From: Holdemania massiliensis AP2
GTDB lineage: Bacteria; Bacillota_I; Bacilli_A; Erysipelotrichales; Erysipelotrichaceae
Reading direction: 5' to 3'
Length of the DNA: 64,000 nucleotides
Assembly (NCBI RefSeq): GCF_000327285.1
Contig: NZ_HE998569.1
Coordinates: forward strand, 25,639-89,638
The first letter of the stretch is position 1, and each line of letters opens with the position of its first letter. Shown here piece by piece: positions 35,255 through 43,574 of this stretch. Below the pieces are notes generated by a model. The model ran no database searches and was not told the origin of the DNA. It saw nothing but the letters and a program-made list of their open reading frames with translations. The translations under genes and the position numbers were made by a program.

Positions 35255-36040
35255 ATGAGCTATTTTTTATTCGACAACAAGAAAGTTTTTTACAATGAAT
35301 TTGGCATGGGTACGCCTTTGCTTTTTCTTCACGGAAATACAGCTTCATCTATGATGTTTTTTGAAATTGTTGAAAAATATAAGGATAATTTCAAAGTCAT
35401 TTTGATTGACTTTTTGGGGCACGGAAAATCAGACAGACTCAGTGAATTTCCCGCCGATTTATGGTTCTATGAAGCACAACAGGTTATTGCTTTTCTGAAA
35501 GAAAAACAATACTCCAACGTAAATATTATTGGAAGTAGCGGAGGCGCTTTAGTTGCGATCAATGTAGCTCTGGAGGCACCGCAGCTTGTATCAAAAGTGA
35601 TCGCGGATAGTTTTGAGGGAGAAAGACCTTTAAAAGAATTTACAAAAAATGTTAAGGCGGATAGGGAGTTTTCCAAACACGATGATAATGTAAGAATGTT
35701 TTATCAGTATATGCAGGGTGATGACTGGGAATTTGTTGTTGACAATGACACTTCTGCTATTATTAGGCACGAAAAGGAAATAGGTAAATTCTTCCATAGC
35801 GAACTAAATGACTTTCAGCCCGATATTCTTTTGACTGGAAGTAAACAAGATGAATTTGTTAGTAGTATTTCTCCCACTTATTTTGAAAAGACATATGGAG
35901 AAATAATTAGTAAAATAGGGCATGGGAAAATGTACCTTTTTGGTACAGGCGGACATCCTGCTATGCTTACCAATCCTGACGAGTTTTATAAAATAAGTAT
36001 GGAATTTTTTCACGCGCAAGTATTTGAAGAATCAAATTAA
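35255..36040 (+). CDS. Alpha/beta hydrolase
   Basis: 261 residues from ATG 35255, right after GGAGGTACGACT; longer reading frames upstream cover the DUF6199 remnant and are not used. Motifs: LFLHGNTASS (oxyanion loop), IGSSGGAL (Ser nucleophile, Gly-x-Ser-x-Gly), LTGSKQDEFV (Asp) and GTGGHPAM (His). No signal sequence, so cytoplasmic. Similar to small esterases or haloperoxidase-like hydrolases. Substrate unknown. Confidence 0.8.
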   Translation: MSYFLFDNKKVFYNEFGMGTPLLFLHGNTASSMMFFEIVEKYKDNFKVILIDFLGHGKSDRLSEFPADLWFYEAQQVIAFLKEKQYSNVNIIGSSGGALVAINVALEAPQLVSKVIADSFEGERPLKEFTKNVKADREFSKHDDNVRMFYQYMQGDDWEFVVDNDTSAIIRHEKEIGKFFHSELNDFQPDILLTGSKQDEFVSSISPTYFEKTYGEIISKIGHGKMYLFGTGGHPAMLTNPDEFYKISMEFFHAQVFEESN

Positions 36041-36208
36041 TTACACATAGTTACATCAATTCGGATTTTCGAGAACGGAAATGAAATAGGTTTTAAGTGA
36101 ATGGCTGTTGTGAGATAGGATCTCTGTAAAAAGGACGATATCCATACTGTGGCGCTAATGGGCAGCAAGATTGTAATGGAATTTGCGTACGTTGAGCTGA
36201 CAAAGTAA
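36041..36208 (+). pseudogene. Eroded gene fragment with two in-frame stops
   Basis: One frame reads IRIFENGNEIGFK, TGA (36098), MAVVR, TAG (36116), DLCKKDDIHTVALMGSKIV, then MEFAYVELTK and TAA (36206). The regular coding texture across both stops suggests the tail of a lost gene. No start codon or ribosome site is left. Family not recognised. Confidence 0.4.
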
Positions 36209-36228
36209 ACGTTAAGGAGGGATATATC

Positions 36229-36792
36229 ATAAGCGAAACAATGAAATTTGCCGGCAGAGAAGAATTCCGTGAATGGCTCAGTAGGCATTGTGAATCAAAG
36301 GCCGGTATTTGGCTTTTATTCGGTAAGTCTGGCGGACCTCAAACGATAAAAGCGAAAGAAGCTTTGGAAGAAGCTCTCTGTTTTGGCTGGATTGACGGAC
36401 AGATGGAAAAGATTGATGATAAGACATATAAGAAGTATTTTTCTCTGCGCAGAAGGAACAGCAAATGGTCGGAGAAGAATAAAGCCTTGGTGAAGAAGCT
36501 CGAGGAAGAAGGGCTGATGACGGATTTTGGCAGGAAGAAAATAGATGAAGCTAAGAAGAACGGCCAGTGGGAAGCTTCTAACCCTCTGGCGATCATTACA
36601 GAAGAAGATATTGCCAGTCTGTCCGCATTGCTAAAAAGGCATGAACTCGCTCACAAAAATTTTCAAGCCATGTCTCTGTCCGTCAAGAAAACTTATACAC
36701 GGGCATATCTTGATGCGAAGACAGACGCTGGAAGGGAAAAGCGAATTGCTTGGATAGTGGACAGACTTAATAAAAACCTGAAACCCATGTGA
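36229..36792 (+). CDS. YdeI/OmpD-associated family protein, apparent AUA start
   Basis: 187 residues if started at ATA 36229, eight bases after a perfect AAGGAGG (36214-36220). The first in-frame ATG (36241) is 20 bases from that site, too far. Reading from ATA gives (M)SETMKFAGREEFREW, a natural YdeI-like beginning. Further family motifs: SKAGIWLLFGK, EALCFGWIDGQ, RRNSKWSEKNK and a basic helical C-terminus. YdeI-family proteins are linked to stress or bacteriocin tolerance in other bacteria; role here unknown. Either AUA is used or an ATG was mutated. Confidence 0.75.
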   Translation: MSETMKFAGREEFREWLSRHCESKAGIWLLFGKSGGPQTIKAKEALEEALCFGWIDGQMEKIDDKTYKKYFSLRRRNSKWSEKNKALVKKLEEEGLMTDFGRKKIDEAKKNGQWEASNPLAIITEEDIASLSALLKRHELAHKNFQAMSLSVKKTYTRAYLDAKTDAGREKRIAWIVDRLNKNLKPM

Positions 36793-37058
36793 TTCTTTTA
36801 AAGGAATATCCTGAGGAAGAATGAAAGCGGGGAAGTTTGCTGCTTCGGGATGGGATTTAATATCTGTTCCTGATCAATAATAGTTAGATATGGAAAGGCT
36901 GATAAAGATATTTTAGTATCATCAATCAGATGATGCATGCGGAAAATGCGGTTGTGATTCAGCCCCCTATTATAAAAGAGCTTTGGTATTGAAATTCATG
37001 TTGATTGAAAAGTTGCAGAGCGTAAATTTAGAATTTGATAAGGGGGATAGGTATTGTA

Positions 37059-37724
37059 ATGAAACTGTTTTTCCGTGCAATGATAAAATTTATATTTGGA
37101 ATACTGCTTGTGGCTTTACTGCTTTTCTTACCTGCTGGGACTTTTCACTATCCGAATGCTTGGCTGTTTATGGGAGTCTTATTTACTCCTATGTTTTTCG
37201 TGGGATTCATCATGATGATAAAAAATCCCAAACTACTAGAAAAACGACTTAATGCCAGAGAAAAAGAAAGCGAACAAAGTCTTGTGATAAAATTGAGCGG
37301 TCTTATGTTTTCGGCAGGCTTTGTATTGGCGGCTCTTGATTTTCGTTTTTCTTGGCTGCCATTGCCGAAAGTCATTTCCCATACAGCGGTAGGAATATTT
37401 TTGCTTGCCTACTTGATGTATGCAGAGGTTTTAAGAGAAAATATATATCTTTCAAGAATCGTGGAAGTTCAGGAGAATCAAAAGGTTATTGATACGGGTC
37501 TTTATGGTATTGTAAGACATCCGATGTATAGTGCGACGGTTCTGCTTTTCCTATCCATGCCTTTTATTCTCGGTTCGTTTATTTCATTTATCGCTTTTCT
37601 TTTCTATCCGTTTATCATTTCAAAAAGAATTAAAAACGAAGAAAGGATACTGGAAACTGAACTTAAGGGCTACAAAGAATATAAGCATAAGGTGAAATAT
37701 AGATTAATTCCGTTTGTATGGTAA
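37059..37724 (+). CDS. Isoprenylcysteine-methyltransferase-like (ICMT/PEMT) membrane protein
   Basis: 221 residues from ATG 37059 (GATAGG upstream). Five hydrophobic segments and the C-terminal cofactor-binding signature of the ICMT/PEMT family: DTGLYGIVRHPMYSA, then KNEERILETELKGYKEY. Bacterial members methylate isoprenoid or lipid substrates, or are orphans. Standing alone in an AT-rich stretch; 36793-37058 before it shows nothing else. Confidence 0.8.
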   Translation: MKLFFRAMIKFIFGILLVALLLFLPAGTFHYPNAWLFMGVLFTPMFFVGFIMMIKNPKLLEKRLNAREKESEQSLVIKLSGLMFSAGFVLAALDFRFSWLPLPKVISHTAVGIFLLAYLMYAEVLRENIYLSRIVEVQENQKVIDTGLYGIVRHPMYSATVLLFLSMPFILGSFISFIAFLFYPFIISKRIKNEERILETELKGYKEYKHKVKYRLIPFVW

Positions 37725-37808
37725 CGAAAAATTTGTGTTTTTAAAATTCCGTTTGCCGCGTCGGTTTCTATGCGCCTTGTCGAATTAAGGCCTAGGCGTA
37801 TGATGGAA

Positions 37809-37852
37809 AAATAGAACTGGAGTGTCATGGACACCGCAGTTCTATTTTTGTC
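37809..37852. terminator. Bidirectional terminator
   Basis: AAATAGAACTG (37809-37819) and CAGTTCTATTT (37837-37847), flanked by A- and T-runs, lie between the ICMT-like gene and the convergent zinc-ribbon gene. Confidence 0.75.
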
Positions 37853-38132
37853 TTTTTCTCATTTGAATCCGAATCAGATCGTTGTTGATCCAAAACGGCA
37901 GAAAGAGGTATATGAGGATAAAAATCACAAAAAGATAGACGATCAAGCCGATGAAAAAATGCAGACCGGCAAGAGATACAGTCAGAATGGCGATCAAAAG
38001 GCAAACCGGCCATGTCAAGGAGAGACGATACAGGCTGTGGCAATGCGGGCATTCCATCCGCAGAAATAAAAAGGACAGCGGCCTGAGCGGAAGAGTCTGA
38101 CCGCAACGCGGACATGTAATTTTATTCTTCAT
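37842..38132 (-). CDS. Zinc-ribbon membrane protein
   Basis: 96 residues from ATG 38132, with AAGGAGG eight bases upstream. A zinc ribbon CPRCG...CPHC (residues 7-30) is followed by two TM helices (about 40-80) and a basic tail. Function unknown. Its start lies inside the end of the upstream gene (11-bp overlap), so the two are coupled. Confidence 0.7.
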   Translation of the reverse strand: MKNKITCPRCGQTLPLRPLSFLFLRMECPHCHSLYRLSLTWPVCLLIAILTVSLAGLHFFIGLIVYLFVIFILIYLFLPFWINNDLIRIQMRKRQK

Positions 38133-38385
38133 GATGGGTTCCTCCTTGAATCCCAGAAAGTAAAACATGCAGCGATTTTAAGCCGCAGAGGATCATCAGT
38201 AAAAAAAGACTGAAATTGAACAGGTCGTGAAAATAGGTCAGCGTCATCCATCGCAGAAAAGCCAGATACAGCCATGAGGTTTGGCTAACAACATAGAATT
38301 GAGTATACCAGGCACTCCATGCGTAAAGTGCGATGGCCAGCCAGTAGATCAAGTCTAATATCAGCGATCGATTTCGTGTTTTCAT
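38122..38385 (-). CDS. Small membrane protein, partner of the zinc-ribbon gene
   Basis: 87 residues with two or three TM helices (LILDLIYWLAIALYAWSAW, FSLFLLMILCGLKSL). No family recognised. Overlaps the zinc-ribbon gene by 11 bp, which suggests a small two-subunit membrane unit. Start ATG 38385 follows AAAGAAAGGCAAGCC. Confidence 0.6.
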   Translation of the reverse strand: MKTRNRSLILDLIYWLAIALYAWSAWYTQFYVVSQTSWLYLAFLRWMTLTYFHDLFNFSLFLLMILCGLKSLHVLLSGIQGGTHHEE

Positions 38386-38608
38386 GGCTTGCCTTTCTTT
38401 ATAAACGGCTAAGCTTATTTCTGCTTTTATTATAAAACAAAACTGAAAAAAAGCTAGAGCAGGAAAAGACAGGAAATCAGAGAAAGCCGATCTGCGGAGG
38501 AAGGGGACAGGGACGTTGCGGCAAGATCTTGAGAAGTAAAAAATATCGGATGCGAAGAAAAATCAACCTGTGAAGAAAAAGAATTCAGTCAATTCTTTGT
38601 TAAAAATG

Positions 38609-38637
38609 TTGACAATCTAACAAATTGGAAATACACT
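38609..38637 (+). promoter_or_regulatory. Promoter of mgtE
   Basis: TTGACA (38609-38614), 17-bp spacer, TACACT (38632-38637). The stretch 38386-38608 before it holds nothing recognised. Confidence 0.75.
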
Positions 38638-38643
38638 AAAAAT

Positions 38644-38800
38644 AGTGGCTGAAGCAGGACTTCGGCAAAAGAGGGGGGTGGAACGAATGGATAACCCGGG
38701 CGGTAGTAGTTGCAGGCAAGGCATCAATAAAACGGGAAATTCATTCTTTCCGCTCCTGGAGGGCGAGTCTGCCCAAAAATAAAGCTCCAGGACGTTTTAT
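38644..38800 (+). promoter_or_regulatory. Structured leader of mgtE, class not recognised
   Basis: The transcript has a 200-base leader. Visible elements: a GC-rich middle (CCCGGGCGG, 38697-38705) and a hairpin TCCTGGAG (near 38756) with CTCCAGGA (near 38788) that encloses GGGC-GAGTCT-GCCC and is followed by CGTTTTATT, a terminator-like end. Mg2+ transporter genes often have M-box riboswitches; the conserved M-box core was not found by eye, apart from CTGCCCAAAAAT. It could be a divergent M-box or another sensor. Confidence 0.45.
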
Positions 38801-38845
38801 TCATGCTTTGCGAACTTGAAGAACAAACTTGAAGGAGGGCAAAGT

Positions 38846-40177
38846 ATGACAGTCAAAACCATCACCGAGCTTTTATATGCAAAAAAATACGCTCAGATCA
38901 AAAAAGAACTCAACGAGATGAACAGCGTGGACCTGGCTGAATTGCTGGAGCAATTTTCCCAGGAAAGCATGGTCATCCTTTTCCGTCTGATTGCCAAGGA
39001 AACGGCGGCGGAGGTGTTCACCAACATGAACACGGAGAGGCAGCAGGCGCTGATCAGCACGTTTACGGAAAAAGAGTTGAAAGATATCTTTGAGGATATG
39101 TTTATGGACGATACCGTCGATATCCTGGAAGAAATGCCGGCGAATGTCGTGGAACGGATTTTGGATGTCACAGACAAGGAAACCCGTTCGCGCATCAATG
39201 AGCTGCTGCAGTATCCGCAGGACAGCGCCGGCAGCATCATGACGACCGAATATGTTGATTTGAAAAAGACGATGACCGTGCGGGAGGCCATTGCGAAGAT
39301 CAAGCGCGTCGGCATTGATCAGGAAACGATTTACACGTGTTATGTCATTGAAAATAAAAAGCTGCTGGGGATCGTCACAGCGAAAAGTCTGCTTTTAAAC
39401 GAGGAAAATGTCCGGATCGGTGATCTGATGGAAACGCATGTGATTTCCGTGCGGACGCATGATGATCAGGAAGAAGTGTCCAAACTGTTCCAGAAGTACC
39501 GGCTGATTTCCATTCCGGTCGTTGATACCGAAAACTGCATGGTCGGCATTGTCACCTTTGACGATGCGATGGAGGTCTATCAGGAAGAGATGGCCGAGGA
39601 TATCGCCTTGATGGCGGCCGTTCAGCCCAGCGATGATTCCTACTTCGGCACGTCTGTTTTCAACCATGCCAAACATCGGATTTTGTGGCTGTTGTTTTTA
39701 ATGCTTTCAGCGACGATTACCGGGACGATCATTTCCCGCTATGAAGAAACGATTTCGGCGATCCCGCTTTTGGTTTCATTTATCCCGATGCTGATGGATA
39801 CCGGGGGAAACTGCGGAACACAAAGCTCAACCCTGGTCATTCGCGGAATTGCGACTGATGAAATTCGCTTCGGCGATCTGTTTAAAGTTGCGTTTAAGGA
39901 AAGCCGGATTGCTTTGCTTGTTGGCGCGGCGCTGGCTCTGGTCAACGGATTGCGGATCATCTTGATGTATCAGGATCCGCGGCTGGCGATCTTGCTGGGA
40001 GTTTCCTTAATGTGTACGGTTTATCTGGCGGAACTGATCGGATGCATGCTTCCATTGTTGGCTAAGAAAGTCCATTTGGATCCGGCAATCATGGCGGCGC
40101 CGCTGATCACAACCATTGTGGATACTTGTTCCATCATGATCTATTTTGCGATTGCAACGCATCTGTTTGCGTTGTAA
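38846..40177 (+). CDS. mgtE: Magnesium transporter MgtE
   Basis: 443 residues from ATG 38846 (GAAGGAGGG upstream). MgtE N-domain of alpha-helical repeats (about 1-130), two CBS domains (about 135-255) that sense Mg2+, and five TM helices (about 285-443) with the pore motif PLLVSFIPMLMDTGGNCGTQSS (split here: PMLMDTGGNCG). Homodimeric channel for Mg2+ uptake, gated shut when the CBS region is full of Mg2+. Preceded by a long structured leader that may add control by metal. Confidence 0.93.
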   Translation: MTVKTITELLYAKKYAQIKKELNEMNSVDLAELLEQFSQESMVILFRLIAKETAAEVFTNMNTERQQALISTFTEKELKDIFEDMFMDDTVDILEEMPANVVERILDVTDKETRSRINELLQYPQDSAGSIMTTEYVDLKKTMTVREAIAKIKRVGIDQETIYTCYVIENKKLLGIVTAKSLLLNEENVRIGDLMETHVISVRTHDDQEEVSKLFQKYRLISIPVVDTENCMVGIVTFDDAMEVYQEEMAEDIALMAAVQPSDDSYFGTSVFNHAKHRILWLLFLMLSATITGTIISRYEETISAIPLLVSFIPMLMDTGGNCGTQSSTLVIRGIATDEIRFGDLFKVAFKESRIALLVGAALALVNGLRIILMYQDPRLAILLGVSLMCTVYLAELIGCMLPLLAKKVHLDPAIMAAPLITTIVDTCSIMIYFAIATHLFAL

Positions 40178-40350
40178 GCCGCAGCCGGCAGCGGCGCTGA
40201 AACAATCCAATTCCTGCTCCATTTTCAGACATTCACAGAAAAGTGAGTGTCTTTTTGTTTTCCATCACGGCTATCTCCCCAAGTCCTAGCCGGTCTGCAC
40301 AATAGTATACAGTGGGTCAACGAAAGTTTGACCGGAAAGGAGAATGTCAA

Positions 40351-40971
40351 ATGGGAAACGTAGAAAGAGCGCTCCGGATTCCGCGCAGCTGGATGGAATC
40401 CGACGCGGATTTCGCAGCGGAATGTGATCGTCCGCATCGTCCAACTCCGCCGTGCAGACCTCAATGTCCAAACGGAAGTCATGATTTCCGCACTCGCTTT
40501 GACGATGTGAATTTTTTGGAGGATGAAATCGAGGAGGCTGTCAGTTTTTCGGACGGCTGCGGCTGCCATCCGGAGCCACCGGTTTGTCCGCCGAGCTGCG
40601 GCTGTGATTGTGACTGCGATGAAGAACCGGATGACTGCGGCTGTGATCACCATGACTGCGGCTGCCCGGATGAGGACTGCGGATGCGGCCACCATCACGA
40701 TGACGACTGCGGCTGTGATGACAATAACGAAGATCAGACAGACTGCGGCTGCGGTCATGACTGCGGCTGTCAAAAGGATCCGGATCTTGACGAGGATTGC
40801 GGGCATCAGAATGACTGCCGGAATAGAAGTCTGGCTATGCCGTATGTCATTCGTCAGCGCTGGACCGGAAAGCGGGAAATCTACAATCGTCCGCGCGCTT
40901 TATTAAGAGGCACGCTGTTTGTCGAACTGGACAAGCCGTTTACGGGGAAGGGAGGCAGCCGGGATGAATAA
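40351..40971 (+). CDS. cotJA: CotJA-like spore coat protein with Cys/His/Asp-rich metal-binding-like domain
   Basis: 206 residues from ATG 40351 (AAAGGAG upstream). The last 50 residues are CotJA: LAMPYVIRQRW, then NRPRALLRGTLF and ELDKPF. Standard CotJA is about 80 residues, so some 120 are extra. That part has 26 Cys, eight C-G-C motifs (DCGCDHHDCGC, DCGCGHHHDDD) and many His and Asp, like a metallothionein or metal store. First gene of cotJABC; the third gene is a manganese catalase, so metal supply is a natural idea. CotJA and CotJC depend on each other for coat assembly in Bacillus. Confidence 0.85.
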   Translation: MGNVERALRIPRSWMESDADFAAECDRPHRPTPPCRPQCPNGSHDFRTRFDDVNFLEDEIEEAVSFSDGCGCHPEPPVCPPSCGCDCDCDEEPDDCGCDHHDCGCPDEDCGCGHHHDDDCGCDDNNEDQTDCGCGHDCGCQKDPDLDEDCGHQNDCRNRSLAMPYVIRQRWTGKREIYNRPRALLRGTLFVELDKPFTGKGGSRDE

Positions 40972-41209
40972 GAAGGAATTGCTGCGCGAACTACAGGAAC
41001 TGGATTTTGCGATTCAGGAAGCCGTTTTATTTCTGGACACCCATCCTCACAATGAAGTTGCGTTAAGCTACTATCGTTATGTTACCGGTCTGCGCCGCAA
41101 GGCTGCGGACGAATACAACCGTGTCTGCGGTCCGCTGACCAGCCGGGACAGCCGCGGACGCCGCTGGGATTGGGTCAATAGTCCATGGCCGTGGGAAAGA
41201 GAGGGATAA
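40964..41209 (+). CDS. cotJB: Spore coat protein CotJB
   Basis: 81 residues from ATG 40964 (GGGAGG upstream), overlapping cotJA by eight bases. Matches CotJB: LQELDFAIQEAVLFLDTHP, ALSYYRYV and YNRVCGPLT. Small inner-coat protein encoded between cotJA and cotJC. Marks the organism as spore-forming or recently so. Expression is expected from a sporulation sigma factor, though no clear sigma-E promoter is seen at 40178-40350. Confidence 0.9.
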   Translation: MNKKELLRELQELDFAIQEAVLFLDTHPHNEVALSYYRYVTGLRRKAADEYNRVCGPLTSRDSRGRRWDWVNSPWPWEREG

Positions 41210-41213
41210 ATCC

Positions 41214-41810
41214 ATGTGGATCTATGAGAAAAAACTGCAGTATCCTGTGAATATCCAGAAGCCGGACCCGGCAATGGCAAAGCTGATCATTGCGCAGCTG
41301 GGCGGCTCTGATGGAGAAAAGGGTGCTTCTGACCGTTATTTGAATCAGCGTTACGCGATGCCGTATCCTGAAGTTCGGGCACTGCTGACGGACATCGGCA
41401 CAGAAGAGATGGCGCATGAAGAAATGATCGCCACGATGGTTTATCAGCTGTTAAAAGGCTGTTCCGCTCAGCAGATCAAAGCAGCCAATGCCGCCGATTA
41501 CTATGTCGATCATACCGCCGGTGTTTATCCGCAGGGAGCTAACGGCGTTCCTTATACCACCGCTTATATTCAGTCGAAGGGCGATCCGATTACAGATCTG
41601 TCAGAAGATCTGGCAGCCGAACAGAAAGCTCGCACGACGTATGAAAATCTGATGCGGCTGGCAAAGGATCCGGAAGTTTACGGACCGCTGCTGTTTTTGC
41701 GCGAACGTGAGATTGTTCATTTCCAGCGTTTTGGCGAAGCCCTTGACTTTGTCCGCAAGGATCTGGACTGCCGCAACTATTATCGCTACAATCCGGCTTT
41801 TGATCGCTGA
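41214..41810 (+). CDS. cotJC: CotJC manganese catalase-type coat protein
   Basis: 198 residues, full length. Di-manganese catalase fold with ligand motifs TEEMAHEEM (Glu-x-x-His), EDLAAEQKARTTYENL and REREIVHFQRF (Glu...His). It degrades hydrogen peroxide within the spore coat. Last gene of cotJABC, four bases after cotJB. The upstream CotJA carries a Cys/His-rich region that could hold metals. Confidence 0.92.
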   Translation: MWIYEKKLQYPVNIQKPDPAMAKLIIAQLGGSDGEKGASDRYLNQRYAMPYPEVRALLTDIGTEEMAHEEMIATMVYQLLKGCSAQQIKAANAADYYVDHTAGVYPQGANGVPYTTAYIQSKGDPITDLSEDLAAEQKARTTYENLMRLAKDPEVYGPLLFLREREIVHFQRFGEALDFVRKDLDCRNYYRYNPAFDR

Positions 41811-41824
41811 TTGAAGGCTGGGGG

Positions 41825-41846
41825 ACGGGACGGCTCCCGTCTTTAC
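41825..41846 (+). terminator. Hairpin after cotJABC
   Basis: GACGGGA and TCCCGTC with a CGGC loop (about 41825-41842) followed by only a short T stretch. Weak terminator. Confidence 0.45.
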
Positions 41847-42008
41847 ATCACAATTCGCGAAATCAGAAGGAAAACAGCGGCGGGAATCAGCGGGAATGTT
41901 TTTGCGACGGTGAACGGACAGGAGAAATATCAGATAGACTTTGCGCGGCGGAATGCGGAACTTTCTTTTTCCTTTTTCTTTTTTCGGCTTTTTTGGTTAG
42001 GTAATAAC

Positions 42009-42059
42009 GTTTCATATTACTGTAAAATCATGGTAATTTGAATATGAAACTATTATAAT
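42009..42059 (+). promoter_or_regulatory. Promoter and operator of the solute-binding protein gene
   Basis: TATAAT (42054-42059) is preceded by a perfect 10-bp inverted repeat, GTTTCATATT (42009-42018) and AATATGAAAC (42041-42050), spanning the -35 zone. A regulator probably binds here; no regulator gene is adjacent. Confidence 0.55.
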
Positions 42060-42086
42060 GATGAATATATAGAAAAGGTGCAGAAT

Positions 42087-43547
42087 ATGAAAATAAAAAC
42101 TAAATTTAGCATGATAGCGATGGCGGCAATGCTCATGATGCAGGGCTGTGGAGCGAAACAGGAAAACTATGACCGCCTGCTGGATCCAAACAAGCCGATT
42201 ACGCTGGAAATCTGGACTTATTATAACGGAACGCAGAAAGCGGCCTTTGACGGATTGGTTACCGAATTTAATGAAACTGTTGGCGCTGAAAAGGGGATTG
42301 TGGTTGAAGCGTACAGTCAGGGCAATGTCAATGATTTGATTCAGAAAGTTGAAGAATCGGCGGAAAAGAAGGTCGGGGCTGGGGAAATTCCGGATATCTT
42401 TGCGGCTTATGCCGATACCGCATACAAAGTTGATAAGCTGGGCTTGGTAGCCTCAATTGATCAGTATATGACGGAAGAAGAACTGGCGTCCTATCGGGAT
42501 GAGTATATGAGCGAAGGCCGGATCGGCGAGGACGGCAGCCTGAAAATTTTTCCGATTGCTAAATCCACGGAACTCATGATGCTGAACAAGACGGACTGGG
42601 ATCGGTTCGCGGAAGCTGCCGGCGCTTCTCTGGACGAGTTAAATACATTGGAGGGCGTGACGAAGGTTGCCCGGGAATATTATGAGTGGACGGACAGTCT
42701 GACACCGCAGCCCAATGACGGCAAGGCTTTCTTCGGCCGGGATGCGATGGCGAATTACATGATTATCGGCAGCCGCCAGCTGGGAAAGGAAATTTTTGCG
42801 GTTGAAGGGGATCAGGTCACGCTGAATCTGGATCGTGAGATCTTTAAGAAATTGTGGGATAATTACTATATCCCTTATATTCGCGGCTACTTTACTGCCC
42901 AGGGACGTTTCCGTTCGGATGACGCGAAGACCGGCGATCTGATCGCCTTAGTCGGATCCAGCAGCGGAGCTGCCTATTTCCCGAAGGAAGTGGCGGTGAG
43001 CGATGTTGAAAGCTATCCGATTGAGTCCGTTCTGGCCGCCGCGCCGATGTTTGCGGACGGAGAGAAAATCGCGGTTCAGCAGGGCGCCGGCATGGTCGTG
43101 TCCCGCTCGGACGCAGCGCATGAATATGCTTCGGTTGTGTTCTTAAAATGGTTTACGGAAGAAGATCGTAATATTGAATTTTCACTGGCCTCGGGTTATT
43201 TGCCGGTAAAAAAAGCCGCAAATGATTTTGAAACGATTAAAAAAGTTATGGACAGTCATGAAGAACTGGCTTCCGCCGAGATGATCGATGTGGTTGAAGT
43301 TGCGGAAAAGCAGTTGAATGAAGTCGAACTGTATACTACGAAAGCGTTTGAAGGAGGCAATGACGCCCGCTCCTTATTGGATACATCGATGCAGGATCTG
43401 GCGAAAGCGGATCGGGAACAGGTCAAAGCGAAGCTGGCGCAGGGACTGAGCTTGGATGAGGCCGCCGCGGAATTTGAAACTGAAGCTTATTTTGACGCTT
43501 GGTTTACGTCGCTGACGCAGCAAATGCAGGAAATTGTAAAGAAATAA
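42087..43547 (+). CDS. Extracellular solute-binding lipoprotein (family 1 type)
   Basis: 486 residues from ATG 42087 (AAAGGTG upstream). Lipobox MQGC (Cys21). Family 1/cluster D-type binding protein: LEIWTYYNGTQKAAFDGLVTEFN, IPDIFAAYADTAYKV and SASGYLPVKK-like end (LASGYLPVKKAA). Such proteins hand sugars or oligosaccharides to ABC permeases, yet no permease gene is present. Instead it directly precedes a membrane GGDEF-EAL receptor, so it may deliver the ligand signal to that receptor. Confidence 0.82.
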   Translation: MKIKTKFSMIAMAAMLMMQGCGAKQENYDRLLDPNKPITLEIWTYYNGTQKAAFDGLVTEFNETVGAEKGIVVEAYSQGNVNDLIQKVEESAEKKVGAGEIPDIFAAYADTAYKVDKLGLVASIDQYMTEEELASYRDEYMSEGRIGEDGSLKIFPIAKSTELMMLNKTDWDRFAEAAGASLDELNTLEGVTKVAREYYEWTDSLTPQPNDGKAFFGRDAMANYMIIGSRQLGKEIFAVEGDQVTLNLDREIFKKLWDNYYIPYIRGYFTAQGRFRSDDAKTGDLIALVGSSSGAAYFPKEVAVSDVESYPIESVLAAAPMFADGEKIAVQQGAGMVVSRSDAAHEYASVVFLKWFTEEDRNIEFSLASGYLPVKKAANDFETIKKVMDSHEELASAEMIDVVEVAEKQLNEVELYTTKAFEGGNDARSLLDTSMQDLAKADREQVKAKLAQGLSLDEAAAEFETEAYFDAWFTSLTQQMQEIVKK

Positions 43548-43574
43548 CGTTTGTAGAAAAGGAGTAACCGGAAT

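Noticed and set aside
34998..36210. TGA read as tryptophan (alternative code) to explain the two TGA interruptions
   Set aside because: TGA ends many intact genes here, and the second case also contains a TAG, so simple decay is the better account.
40225..40806. Ala/Val-rich frame opposite cotJA
   Set aside because: It is the mirror of the Cys/Asp-rich repeats; the plus strand has the ribosome site, the CotJA end and cotJB coupling.
41811..42041. 76-codon frame after cotJC
   Set aside because: Begins at a TTG without a ribosome site and runs over the hairpin and the operator of the next gene.
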